From positions 7,067,519 to 7,131,518 of the forward strand of contig CM049306.1 of assembly GCA_026874595.1 (NCBI GenBank): a stretch of 64,000 nucleotides of DNA. Reading direction: 5' to 3'. Below the pieces are notes generated by a model. It was not told the origin of the DNA and did no database searches. It worked only from the letters and a program-made list of their open reading frames with translations. This stretch comes from Sipunculus nudus. Its lineage: Eukaryota > Annelida > Sipuncula > Golfingiida > Sipunculidae. The position numbers and the translations under genes are program-made. Shown here in pieces: positions 47,235-58,609 of this stretch. Position 1 is the stretch's first letter, and each line of letters opens with the position of its first letter.

Positions 47235-47756
47235 CGCCTATCATATGACATGAGTATTTTGGTATACCCACCCTCCGTGGAGCTGTCCGTCCATTAACTT
47301 TTATTGTTAACTTACCGTGGCTGTGATGGATTTTCACAAAACTCACCATAACTACTTACCAACAGATTATCTTGCCCAAGATCGATTTTGGGCAACATTC
47401 ACCCATATTTATTAAGGTCACAAGGCCACTTTGTGGTGATGCCACGATAACTTACAAAGAATATAAGGGTTTTGATTAAATTCAGAAATGTTAATCATTA
47501 AAATATTGATAAGTTTGATTTCCAGCTAAATCCATGCATATTTAATGAGGTCAGAGGTCACTGCACTTTGGAGGCACCTTGGTGACTTACCAAAAATCCT
47601 ATGGATTTTCATGATACTCATTATACATATTTACCAATAGAGTTTCTTACCTGAATTACCTTCTCATAAGATTTCATGCATATTTAATGAGGTCAGAAGT
47701 CGCAAGATACACGAAGGGTGTATTATGCACGTTTGTGGTGCTCTTGTTATTTATTA
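47235..47756 (+). repeat. Dispersed repeat with internal ~175-bp units
   Basis: Contains repeated 'TTTTCA-GAT/AAACTCA..', 'TTACCAA-AG', 'ATATTTAATGAGGTCA-AGGTC' phrases about three times. It ends CACGTTTGTGGTGCTCTTGTT, again CTTG followed by T-rich sequence. Noncoding. Confidence 0.55.
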
Positions 47757-48026
47757 TTACATGACAACAGCCTAAAGGTCAAACTCTGATGTATCCTTTC
47801 ATCTCTGAAGGTTATAAGATCAACAGATTAAGTTAATTTATATATGTCAATTTAAAAAAATAGCAAAAGCACATCTAATTATGCATCCAAAAAAGTGATA
47901 TATTGCTATAAAAGTGTGGATTTTCATGATGTGAGGCATTCTTTACTTTAGAGAGTTAAAAACTGTTTGCCTTTTTGCTGACTGAATATTAATTGCAGTA
48001 TTAAATAATAATTGACATAATAATAG

Positions 48027-49050
48027 TATCCCCAGACAAAGTCAGGGATACTATGGTTTTAGGTCAGTCCCACCACCACTGCAGGTAAATCTTGTTTGTG
48101 TGATAACTAAAAAAATATCACGGATCTTTACCAAACTTGACATATACATAGATATGGGTGAGAGGATGAAGCCTTTCTAAAATGGGGTCATGATACTTAC
48201 TAGGAGAGTGACCTTGACCTTGAATAGATCCATTTTTGGGAAAATCACACAAATTCTCAAATATCTCAGCAATCTTGCATGGATTGATCCAAATACCAGG
48301 TTAACAGATCTTGGATAGTGTTGTCATGTACCAGAACCTGGTGGTGCCACCTGTTATCTTTTTCGTGTTTTCACTCCTTTTAATACCCCCATCATTGCCA
48401 CTTTACAGCACTGTAAAGCATTGTAAGTCAAAAACTAAAAGACCAGTTTCTTTCATATTACATATCTCTTGCATATACAGGGATGACATATATTTCAATT
48501 TGGATCATGACCTTTGCTAGATGAGAGTAGCCTTGACCTTGAAACTTCCATATATGATGAAAATCACACAAAATCTTAAATATCTCAATAAGGGATGCAA
48601 GGATTGATCCAAAAATTTAATTGACTGAAGATCTTCGATAGCTTTGTCTTTTGTAGAAGACAGATGGCGCCACCTTTTGTCATTTTCCTGTTTTCACGCC
48701 ATTTAATACCCCCTTATTCCCTTTTGACAGAACTTGACAATTAATGGACTAGTTTCTTTTATATTAGGCATATACATAGATATGGGTTATTGAATGAGGT
48801 ATTTTTAAATTGGGATCATGACCTCCCCTATGAAGATGGCCTTGACCTCGAATATTCCCATATTTGGTGAAAATATTGTTTCTCAAGTTGACCTTCTAGG
48901 ATACTTTCTTTCACGACAAGAGACCTTGGACCTGGTTTTGAAGAAACCATAGTGGCTTGCCAAGTGTCAGTATATGCTTCTGAAGATGGGGGGGGGGGGG
49001 GGGGGGGGCCTTATCTTGAAGTGGGGGGGATTTATTGTCTTGGGATACTA
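48027..49050 (+). repeat. Dispersed repeat bounded by GGGATACTATGG ends
   Basis: It starts GTATCCCCAGACAAAGTC AGGGATACTATGG, a hairpin (GTATCCC / GGGATAC), and ends CTTGGGATACTATGGCACC. Inside are two diverged copies of a unit with GATCTTTACCAAACTTGACA, AAAATCACACAAA and GGTGGTGCCACC. Related to 3968-4460. A poly-G run lies near the right end. Confidence 0.65.
48988..49008. repeat. Poly-G homopolymer tract
   Basis: About 21 consecutive G after GAAGAT. Confidence 0.95.
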
Positions 49051-49054
49051 TGGC

Positions 49055-49818
49055 ACCATTGAGATTTATGATGATGCAATTTGGAATAATAAATCAACTT
49101 TTATATTCAGATATATGTAATATTGGGAATGTACAAGAAATATAATTTGAAGACAAAATTTGATGTAATAAAAAAATAAGGATCTAATGCAAACATTTGT
49201 TCATTATTTTTCTGCCTCAGCAGAATGGGAGATAAAGTTATCAGCTTTGTTTGTCTAACAGTCTGTTCGTCCATTTAAATATTCACTTATTGGGAATGAT
49301 CTTTTTTATCATGTAAGCACTGTTGGATTAAGTGAATATCCTGTATGTATATACAGAGATATTGAAACTCCCAACATTCCACCCCTCCCCACACACACAC
49401 ACCACCACCACCAAATCCTTGTGAACTGAGGACATTAGTTATACTGGAACTGTATACATTTTGTAAAAATATATATATATATATATATATATTATAAAAT
49501 GAGATCTAATTAAACAAATGTGTAAACTGCTGAACTGTCAACAGTTGTCAAAAAGCCAGCCAATGATCATGGTAATAGTATAGATCTTGTATTCACGAAC
49601 TACTGACATGCTTCAGTTTCATCATTAGGAAACACATGGTCAGGTCACAAAATATTATTGACCACAGTTTTTTACTCATCAATACAAAAAATTCATATCA
49701 ACCAACAAGGGCCTATACTACCTCTTCCACTTAGACTTTATCTCCATTTGATTTTATTTTATATTTGTACCTTCAAGGTCAACTTCAGCTGAGCACACTG
49801 ACCCATGGATCCCTTGTT
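49055..49818 (+). repeat. Dispersed repeat copy paired with 395-1016
   Basis: Same order of blocks as 395-1016, including AAACTGCTGAACTGTCAACA and CACATGGTCAGGTCACAAAA, and the end GACCCATGGATCCCTTGTTT. It contains a (TA)n run at 49469-49492 where the other copy has only ATATATATTAAATAATATAT. Confidence 0.8.
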
Positions 49819-50106
49819 TAATAGTAAACCAAGGAATAATCTAGAACATGTAGCATTTTCTTTCTTTAATGATTTCATCTTAAACATTTTCTTTTAAATT
49901 CAGTTTAAAATTGATTTTAAAAATAATAAAATATATTTGTATGCATAATTTCCTAATGATATGTGCCAAACTAAGGTTAAATAATGATGCGACATAATTC
50001 TTAATTAAATTATATTTTCAGATTTTTATATTGCAGATATATAAGATTTGTAAAATTCCGTTTAAACTTTGAAATATATTTAAAATCCACTGAAATCATT
50101 TTTTTA

Positions 50107-50400
50107 TCGAACCTGTGAGTTTTTGCGACGGTGTGGCGTCGTCAGGCGTCCCTTCATTAACCCATACTATCTCAAAAATGGCTGGAGCCAGCATCACAAA
50201 ATTTTATGCGAAAATCAATCATCTAAAAACTCGATTTTTCTATTTTTTTTTTTTTTTTTTTTTTTTTTGACTATCTACATTTACATAGATATTATAAGGA
50301 AAAGCAAACTTTAAAAATCCTCTTCTCCGAAACTGTTCAGCCAAATTGTTCAATATTTCACAGAAATAATCTCTGAAACAATCTCTCTCAGGTTTTGTTC
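50107..50400 (+). repeat. Dispersed repeat, same family as 12840 and 34020, copy 3
   Basis: CGAACCTGTGAGTTTTTGCG, GCGTCGTCAGGCGTCC, CTATCTCAAAAATGGCTGGA, poly-T, CCGAAACTGTTCAGCCAAAT and CAATCTCTCTCAGG-TTTTGTTCGAAG. It is broken at ~50400 where a Helitron-like unit begins. Confidence 0.75.
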
Positions 50401-50757
50401 GAAGAACAGACAAGAGGTGCCACCTACCTTCCCGTTTTCGTAGAATAAATTCAGGCCTGAAAATCGCTCTTTTTTTAAAGAGTCACTCTTTTTTTGAGGA
50501 TTTTCTAAAAGTGATGCTAATTATTCTTTCTTCACTCTTTTTTCAGCAGCACTTTTTTTCCTCTTTTTTCATGAAAGAATTCAGATATATATTCCCCTGC
50601 TTTAACATATCAGTAAGAACAAGTCTGGAACATTTCGCAATTTTTTGTGTACAAATGTCCAGCATGTGTCACAACATGTGGAAAATGCCCTTATCTTCAT
50701 TAATTTGGATGTGCGCCATGTAGATTTCTGACTTTGGGAATGATATCCATCGATATA

Positions 50758-52254
50758 CAGTCCAACCTGTCTGAACCACCACCCGTGAAATGCGGGCAAC
50801 TTGCTATTACGACCACTGGATATCAGTCCCTTTCGAAATTCCGTTATATTATCTATAGATAAAACCTGTGAAATACGACCATCTGGCTATTACGGATTAC
50901 GGGCAGTTTTCCCCGACCAAATGATAAATTGACCTGCCTAATGCGGGCACTCATTGAGCACTCCCTGACCAGCACTGACCGGTCTGTTGATTGACCATGC
51001 GTGAAGTTGTGGTCACTTGCACAACTGTTTGTTTAACTGATGGTCGCTTCGGAGGACCCTGGGACCGGAGCCCCGGCTAGGCCACGTGAATGGCTCACAC
51101 GACCACACATGAATGGAAGTCCCCCAAAGTTAATCTTTGACCTGTGCCCCCATGGTTTTTGTCATGAAAGGCGTTTTTACAAAGAGTGGATAATCTATGA
51201 TGATCCTTGAAGCAATGATTTTAGTAACAAGTGGCGTCAGCAAACAATTTTGAGTCGTTCATATGGGGGTCTGTAGCTGACAACGCATTTGTTTTTAATA
51301 ACGCGGGGTTTATAGAAAGCGCATAGTTATTAAAATGTTACATTAGAGAATTAAGCAGCTGCTCCCTGGCTGTGAACGTGGCCTCCGCCGCGAATTTCTG
51401 ACAGCCATAATCGTTCTTATTACTGATTTGAGATTGTTATAAATTGCCCTACGGCCTGAAAATTTGCTTTTCCGTAAGGCCTCATTAATGGCCCGCTTGT
51501 ATGCACGGTAGCCAGTCGGCAATATTCGGAAGAATTGCCGTCCAGGGCTATGCAAATAAGTTGAAAAGAACCAATGACATGACGTGTCGTCACTTTAACC
51601 GTAGTTACCAATTCGGGTAAATGTGTACACCTATTTCTTCTGTCACCTAAACCAGCACTCGTTCGGTCGTAGGAGTAAAAGCGACAATTAAATCAACATT
51701 TGATGGTCAATTAACAAAGGGTTTAATGCAAATTTGGCGGCAACACGTGGAAATCATTCATTTTCGGGGGTTACAACGGCGGTAAATAATGAGAGCATAT
51801 TCACAAGGGCGGTGTAAAATTCAATACCGGCGGCACGCCGGTTTGTAACATCTCATGTAAAAGAAAACCTGTATAATTAAAAACCAAAGGCTAAGATTCT
51901 TGTTTATAATAGTAAAACCTCATTAAATTTTCAAACAAAAGTCCACCTGAATACGCGGTTGGTTTCCGCGTTTTCAAATTATATCTTCTGATGTATCGGT
52001 ATTACAGATTTACCGACGATGAAAAGCGGACTCGCAGTGTTTCATTGCCTTTCGTGTAAATAGACTGTCGTTCTGTAAACCTTGATAGAAATTAATCGAA
52101 ACTTAGTCGTTTAAACGTAATATGCATACTTCCGTCATACATGTCATCTAAATTTGTGCAGTTCCTAAATTTTCAGAACCTGTCTAATACGACCACTTGT
52201 CTATTACGATCACTTGTGCCCAGTCCCTTGGATGGTCGCATGAGACAGGTTCGA

Positions 52255-52257
<3 letters not shown>
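50758..52257. mobile_element. Pogo/Tc1-mariner-type element, 1500 bp, nested
   Basis: Ends CAGTCCAACCTGTCT and AGACAGGTTCGACTG are inverted repeats (one mismatch over 15 bp), each flanked by TA (50756-50757 and 52258-52259). Subterminal 'TTACGACCA' phrases are repeated on both sides. No transposase is recognised; the minus-strand frame at 51343-51555 (70 codons) is unrecognised. The right TA runs into a long (TA)n tract. Confidence 0.85.

Positions 52258-52340
<83 letters not shown>
52258..52340. repeat. (TA)n microsatellite abutting the nested element
   Basis: About 41 TA repeats starting exactly at the right-hand TA duplication of the 1500-bp element. Confidence 0.95.
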
Positions 52341-52342
<2 letters not shown>

Positions 52343-52495
52343 TGTTATGCTATGTGGAGCACATTCAGCCTGTGATAAAAAAAATGGGGAATTGACGCTT
52401 ATTTTACTCCCCTTTCACTCTTTATTTCAAAGACGTCTACTCTTTTTTTCCAGAGAACTTACTCTTTTTTCGGTCTTTTATCTTTGGCAGGCCTG

Positions 52496-53261
52496 AAATT
52501 AATGCCCTTTTCTCAGGAGTGGTTTGTCGTGTCGGTGCTATATTTGTGCATGTCCATAGATCTTGGATACCTCCATCTCGTACTTAAGACTGGTGGTGCC
52601 ATCTGCAACCGTTCTTGCGTGGCATTCATGCCTGCGTTGGTCTTGTGTGAAAATTGCTCATATCTCATGAGCGATTAAATGTATTGGTCTGAAATTTGGC
52701 ATGTCCTCCATCTCGGGGAGTTTCCTCCTAGATCAGACAAGTTGCGCCACCTCCCTTCCCGTTTTCGTAAATACATCGATGCCCTTCCTCGGGAGTGGTT
52801 TGCCGTATTGGCCTGAAATTGTGCATGTCAATAGATCTGGAATACCTTCGTCTCGTATTCAGGACTTGTGGCGCCATCTGCAATTGTTTTTGCGTGGAGT
52901 CCATCTGTCCTTTTGGTAAAAATTCCTCATATCTAAGGAGTGGATGGATGTATCAGCCTGAAATTATGCATATTTATTTGTATTGGATAGCTTTGTTATA
53001 GACCAGATAGGTGGCGCCACCTGCTGTTCCGGTTTTATAGAATACATTGATGCACTTTTTCTCGGCCTGAAATTTTGCATGTTATACCATCTGTAGATCT
53101 GTTTATGGTGACAATTGCACATATATGAGGAATATTAATTAGCATCACTGATGCCACAAATTTGGAGTCATTCCATGTCGGGAACATTCAATGCCTTACT
53201 TTTTCAATGCTTCTGTGATTGCATTCTGTGACGAAGTCGCTTGTCGACAACCGTATTCTAG
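52496..53261 (+). mobile_element. Helitron-like array with CTAG end
   Basis: Continuation of the interrupted copy. It holds four or so units with GTTGCGCCACC/GGTGGCGCCACC, then AGTCGCTTGTCGACAACCGT and ATTCTAG|TTTCT. Hairpin core GTCG/CGAC is conserved. A 5' portion lies at 50400-50446. Confidence 0.7.
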
Positions 53262-54641
53262 TTTCTCTGGGGGGGGGGGGGTTGATATATCAGCCTAAAA
53301 TTGTGCGTATCTATACATTTCGAATAGCTCCATCATATACAAGACTGGTGGCGCCCAAAAATAACCTTTGCACAGTGTATGTCCCTGCTTATTTCTCAGG
53401 ATGGATTTGATATATCATCCTGAAACTATGCATGTCCATACATCTCGGATAGTTTTGTTGTAAACAAGACTTGTGGCGCCACCTACAGTTGTTTTGGGGT
53501 TTCATGCATCTGTGCACATAACTTAAAAATGGTTTGAGGTATCTGCCTGAAAGTTTACATGTCCATTGTTACGGAACCTAATATAAACAGATCACGTATG
53601 CTTGATGAACACAAATTTTGTAATGGAGATGAAAAAAATCAGATTCTGTAACACTAGGCAGCGTGAAAGGTCTAGGGGAATGAATAAAGAGGTCAGTGTT
53701 TGTTTTTTTTTGTAAACAAATAACTATAATTTATTCTTAAAACAACCCTTACAATACAATACACTAAATCAATACAATTATACAGTAAAACAGCGGTATA
53801 GCAACAAGTCAATACAATCACACAGAAAATAATGTACACACTACCTGGATACCAACACCGTCACCATGATAGGTTCTTTAAATGTTTACTCTCGGAGAAT
53901 GACAGTCCAGTGTAAAGCTCTTGTAACATCCAGAAAGTAAATTGAAGTCCAAATTCATAAAATCCAGAAGAAAGTCTTAGAAAATCTATAATTGCCGCAT
54001 TCGTCGGATAAGGTCCTAGAAACTGACACACGCTTCTGCGTCCGCTGGAATCTGCTCTGCTGCTCTCTTTCCCGTTCTAAAACACAGCCCCTTTATATAC
54101 CTTCACACCTCAAGCCGAGGATTTTCCACTTCTCGAACAGTCTATAAGATCTTGCACAACACAGTAAACATGCGTTTCAGGAATTCTCCAGAAAAACAGC
54201 GCTGTGTATCTCTACATACCAGGCTCATCACGTGACCTCGGCCAGGCGTGAAAACCCAAGGCCACCATGACAACGAGAGTTCAACCAGCATGGATTAAAC
54301 ACCGAATGCAATACGTGGCCAGACACGAGTGCCACAACAAGAGTTACGCCCGTGTCACATAATAAAAAGAGCACCTGTAACACCATACATCTTAGATGGC
54401 TTTCTCGTACACAAGACTGGTGGTGCCACCTACAATCATTTTGTGTTGTGTATATCCATGCCAGTGTTTCAGGGGTTACGTTTGTGTAATTTGTGCTTAT
54501 ACTAAGGTTCAAAATGTCCAGTCCTTGCATTATACATGTACATGTCACACGTGTACTTGAAAAGTAATGGTCCAGCATGGAAAATTATACCTGATGTATA
54601 TCCCGTTGCACAGGTTCGCATTATGCCTGTAGGCCTTGTTT
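53262..54641 (+). repeat. Second Helitron-like array split by a solo LTR, CCTTG-type end
   Basis: A poly-G run (53269-53281) is followed by units with GGTGGCGCC / GTGGCGCCACC. The array resumes after the LTR with ACATCTTAGATGGC and GGTGGTGCCACC, then the 170-bp tail ending GCATTATGCCTGTAGGCCTT and GTTT. Confidence 0.7.
53567..54382. mobile_element. Solo LTR, 816 bp, with 4-bp target duplication
   Basis: Starts TGTTACGGAACC and ends GCACCTGTAACA, giving TG...CA termini and the short inverted repeat TGTTAC/GTAACA. It is flanked by CCAT on both sides (53563-53566 and 54383-54386). It contains a TATA-like CCCCTTTATATACC (~54089) and an AATAAA at ~54361. No internal retroelement genes are present, so it is a solo LTR left by recombination. 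The forward orientation is inferred from TATA before AATAAA. Confidence 0.85.
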
Positions 54642-55758
54642 CATAATTTTACGAGGTCCAGCATTTCAAGCATTATGGGGTGTTCAACATATTGCTTGTA
54701 ATATGCAGGTATTCGTATTTATTTCAATATCGGATAATCGGATTATATTTCTCTTATAAATGCACAACAGTAAAACAAAGAAAACACAAATGTTTACCAG
54801 TCTAAAAAACTATTTATCATCTAAGGAATAAAATTTCTTGTTACAGCCTGAACAAACATCAATCCAAATCCAGTCATTGAAAGTCAATTCATCAGAGGGT
54901 TATGGAAAGTGAAAAGTAAAAATGCCCAAGCTTCCCTTTGTATGGATAGGAATGAAAGATGAGAGGGGAAAAAATTCTAACAATAAATGCATGTATGAAA
55001 GCCATACAAGGCTATACCATTTGTAATTTCTGTGGTTGCAAGAAACGAATTCCATAGCATGGTGAGTAATTCATTATTCATAGAAACTGCATACTGTAAA
55101 TGAAAACTGAACTGTAAATTAACTCGACGACCATAGGTCGAGCGCTTGCCGGAAGTTGCAATAAAAAGACAGAAACACAGGTGAATATGTAGAAATCATT
55201 AAATGAATAACACAGAACTTTGAAGAAGTACAACTAAATGAAATGTTAATGCAGCTATATGTACTGTGAACATTGGAAGACAGACAGACCATTATTTCAA
55301 GTTATGGAGATTGAAGAGACGAATAAAATGAGCTACAGTTTATGTGGATACGGCCAATTTTTAACAAAGTTGAAGAAAATAAGACATTCGAGCGTGTTTA
55401 TGACCTTGAACTTTGAACAATCTTGACAAAAATAGGCCTCATGGGATACCAGATATGCAACAACAATATAAGTTTCAAAGCGATTGTAGCAAAGTGGAGA
55501 GCTTAATAAGAGATCGAAAATTCTGAATATGTTCAACTTCAATAAATTTGACCCTAAATTAGGTCAAAATAATAATGGCATAAATTGGCTGAAACTCCGC
55601 AGGAATAAGGCCATTCTTCCTAGTTGTAGATGAAGCAATGCATATTATAATATTTCTGATACATTTAGAGATATGGCATAATAATGATATTTTGTATTCT
55701 TTCATGTACAACGCCTTATGGCAATTTTCCAAAAATTAAATCATTTGTTTCGGAGATA
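54642..55758. other. No gene recognised
   Basis: AT-rich. Small frames such as 55333-55542 (-) show no recognisable product. Confidence 0.4.
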
Positions 55759-56482
55759 CAGTAGAACCTCGAATTTCCATATCTTGGTTTCCGAAAAATT
55801 AATTTTTCCGAAATTTAAATAGAGGATCTTTTTTTTACTTCTATCAATCGAAGAGCAGAAATACGACATTCGGAAAATATATTTTCCTACATTAACGAAT
55901 GTGATTCCAAGAATAACTAAGTGGCGTTCATTCACCCATGAAGAATGACAACTGGTCCACTCAGCGCCTCTTATTAAGCTTTATGAGTCATTGAGATCTC
56001 TTGTTGCAGAGTCGTTACGGTGAATGAATGCATCCGATCATCTGTCGTGTACTGACGTAAAACTGTCCTTCTTGTTTTGATGTTTCTATGATTGTTTCTT
56101 TGTGCTTCCCCTTTGGTGAACTAACTCAAAGTTTGGTAAGAGTTCAACAGGTTAAGTTTGTCGTGTCATCAGTCATTCATTGGATATAAAAGCTAGCCTT
56201 GCAAATTGTATATATATACAAAAAAGTCGCTAACTCCCCTTTTAAAAATAGATTACAATGATTGGAAAGGTCCATTGTTTTTTTTATATAATAATACAAT
56301 TCAGAACAAAATGTACTGATGAGACAACTTTACTTGAGAGATTAGGATTAACATATTGAACCTGGACGACTGTCATAACAATATACTTATTAAGAAAATA
56401 TAGTACCTTGCATATATATACCCTCAAATATCCTAACAAAATTGATGTCCCCGTAACTATTCGGATATTCGAGGTTCTACTG
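55759..56482. mobile_element. Pogo-type MITE, 724 bp
   Basis: Inverted ends CAGTAGAACCTCGAAT and ATTCGAGGTTCTACTG are identical over 16 bp and continue imperfectly (TTCCATAT / GGATATTCGAG). TA flanks lie at 55757-55758 and 56483-56484. The end matches the CAGTARAACCTCG type seen in the 178-bp MITE at 19569. No transposase. Confidence 0.9.
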
Positions 56483-56867
56483 TATAACTGTATAACATAT
56501 AATATGTCAGTTTCAAAATGATTGCTGGAAGAAGTGAGGACATTGCAGGGCATCAATAAGTGATATCTCGCAAAGTCTCGGTTGATGAGATATTGTGCGA
56601 GGTTTGAAATAAAATCTTGTCAATCTAATTAAATGCTTCCTAATGCAAACACTAGGCCTCTCTAGCTTTAAAAGTGACAAAGTTAGAAAAATAAAGGTAA
56701 ACTTTTCAAGAATTTTCACTCTTAAATAAGTAGCCATGGTCACCGTAGAATTAGTTCAAGTTTTCGTAGGAATAAGCCCGTTGACTGTATTTTCAGATCC
56801 TGTAACAAAAATTGTAACATTGTTTTGAAGCTGTAGGACAAAATGATATTTTGAAGCATTTGAGCTG

Positions 56868-56883
56868 CAGCGCCCCCTGGTGG
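56868..56883 (-). promoter_or_regulatory. CTCF consensus match, copy 1
   Basis: The minus strand reads CCACCAGGGGGCGCTG, a full match to the bilaterian CTCF core. Same orientation as the copy 144 bp away. Confidence 0.5.
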
Positions 56884-57011
56884 CATATTTCAAAATTGAA
56901 ATTTTTTTTCGACCTATTATTGTATAACATAAAATAAATGTATTTTGAAATGATTGCCTCAAAACTGGGGCCTCTAGGGCATCGTAAATATAAATCTCGA
57001 AAAATATCTTA

Positions 57012-57027
57012 CAGCGCCCCCTGGTGG
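57012..57027 (-). promoter_or_regulatory. CTCF consensus match, copy 2
   Basis: Identical 16-mer, CCACCAGGGGGCGCTG on the minus strand. Confidence 0.5.
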
Positions 57028-57060
57028 TCATTTCGCAAGACTTGAAAGAAAATTGTGTAA

Positions 57061-58590
57061 TACTAATTAAACTCTAAATGATGAATATAATTGAACACTG
57101 AATTTTACCTAGATTTACTGAATATTATAATACTCTTGGCCTTAGGGGAGTGGGCACTCCTTTTAAATCTAAAGAGAAAAAGCTATTTTTGCAACTAAAA
57201 TGACTGAGTGGGGTCATTTAAGACCTAATTGCATTTTTTTCACAGAAATAACATATTTTTACGGCTTTCTTTGTGATGATCCTACCTATGCTCCTTTCAT
57301 TCTTTAGAATATACATTCTAAAGTGTTTTAATGACAGTATTTTAACGTTTCCCTCCATTTATAAGCAAAAAGGAATAATACAAAAGACACAAACACAACT
57401 GTGCGAATTGTGTTCGAACAAAATATCATTTATTTGGACTATTATTCCCTGTTTTGTTCCTGAAAAACTAATTGTCTTTGTTGAATAAAGACTCAAATAA
57501 ATAATAGTTGGTGCTTGTTCGATTGAATTAATCATTACAGTTTCCTATTCTTATTTAACAACCAAAATGATGAAACTATAAAAAAGGTACTCTTAAGTCT
57601 CCTTTGAAGGGATATTATGTTCGTCCATCACAGCCCAGATCTATTTGCTCTAACTGACGGGTTTAGTTGGGATGCAGACTGGCAAAAACTATTTGCCTCT
57701 AAACGCTACCTACTGATCATCAACATAGAAATCAGACGCGGGAAATAAGATTATAGGGTGTATATAGGTAAATGGGCACCTCTTCCCATAAATATTGTTT
57801 AAATATATCTAAAAGTAGCAAGTTTGCCTGTCTGCTATGCCTGAAATCTCTGTTAGTTTCTAGTGTAATCCACTTAATGAAGTGTACTACCGCTGGTGTA
57901 ACAAACATTGAAAACACTGACTGGGCATTGTCACATCATATTTATTTGGTTTGCTCGGTGGATTCCTGATAATGACCTAATATCATATTCTCAAGACTTC
58001 TGAAGCACTGAAATTTGCTAAGCCCAGGTCCCTTAGTCATTGTTCAATGGAAAACATTGCAATATGTGGATAATAAATGGAAATTACAGCAAAATCATAG
58101 TCTAGTCACAAATGACCCCATAACATTTCAGAATATTTTCCAAACAAATAGCCCAATCCCTGGAAAGAAATTACGAAAAGTAAAAGGAGGACTAGGGATA
58201 TTATAATATATTTGTATGTGCAGCCTCAACGATACTATTTTAGTCTAATTTCCTCTGAAGCTGGTGAATGCCTGGAAACACCATGCAAGTTACCCCTTGG
58301 TCAGTAAACTGTAAAGTTTCACCGGTACTTATTTTTCGTAATTTTGGTGTCATCTATATGCCTGATGAATGTTTATCATTAGGGCCTAATATAAATTCTG
58401 TCACGAATAGTGGATTTTTTCCATCCTCGAAATATTGCTCTAAAATATGGCGTCATCTATCTTTCAGAAGGACTCCGCTATTTGTGCAATCGACGATGAC
58501 ATCACGTCTGGACATGTAGTCTTATAAACCAGATAAAGTAATCTGTTCAAAGCAGCGTAGCTGTTGTTATATATATTGTGAGGGTTCACC
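57061..58590. other. No gene recognised
   Basis: AT-rich sequence with short frames only (for example 58268-58519) and no recognised splice-supported exon. Confidence 0.35.
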
Positions 58591-58609
58591 ATGTGACACT
58601 TTATTTATT

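Larger units (their letters stand above)
50452..52495. mobile_element. Outer inserted element with CAGGCCTG ends
   Basis: Both ends are CAGGCCTG, and the flanks share AAATT (50447-50451 and 52496-52500). Joining the flanks (GTAGAATAAATTAATGCCC) restores a Helitron-like array unit comparable to 52760-52790, so the segment is an insertion. The 8-bp palindromic end resembles hAT ends, but the duplication is only clear over 5 bp. Inner sequence near both ends is rich in ACTCTTTTTT. It is itself interrupted by 50758-52257. Confidence 0.6.
56510..57060. repeat. Diverged tandem units carrying CTCF-like motifs
   Basis: Related segments repeat the order 'AAAATGATTG...GGGCATC..TAA...TCTCG', '(CAGCGCCCCCTGGTGG)', 'GACTTGAAA-AAAATTGTGTAAT / TTTGAAATAAAATCTTGTCAAT', 'CTAATTAAA'. 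Two or three units can be made out. Boundaries are approximate. Confidence 0.5.

Noticed and set aside
51343-51555. 70-codon minus-strand frame as transposase of the 1500-bp element
   Set aside because: It is basic and Arg-rich but shows no DDE or CENP-B/HTH motif that I recognise and is too short.
52197-52496. Open frames with long Tyr-Ile repeats, also at 63384-63698
   Set aside because: They only translate (TA)n microsatellites.
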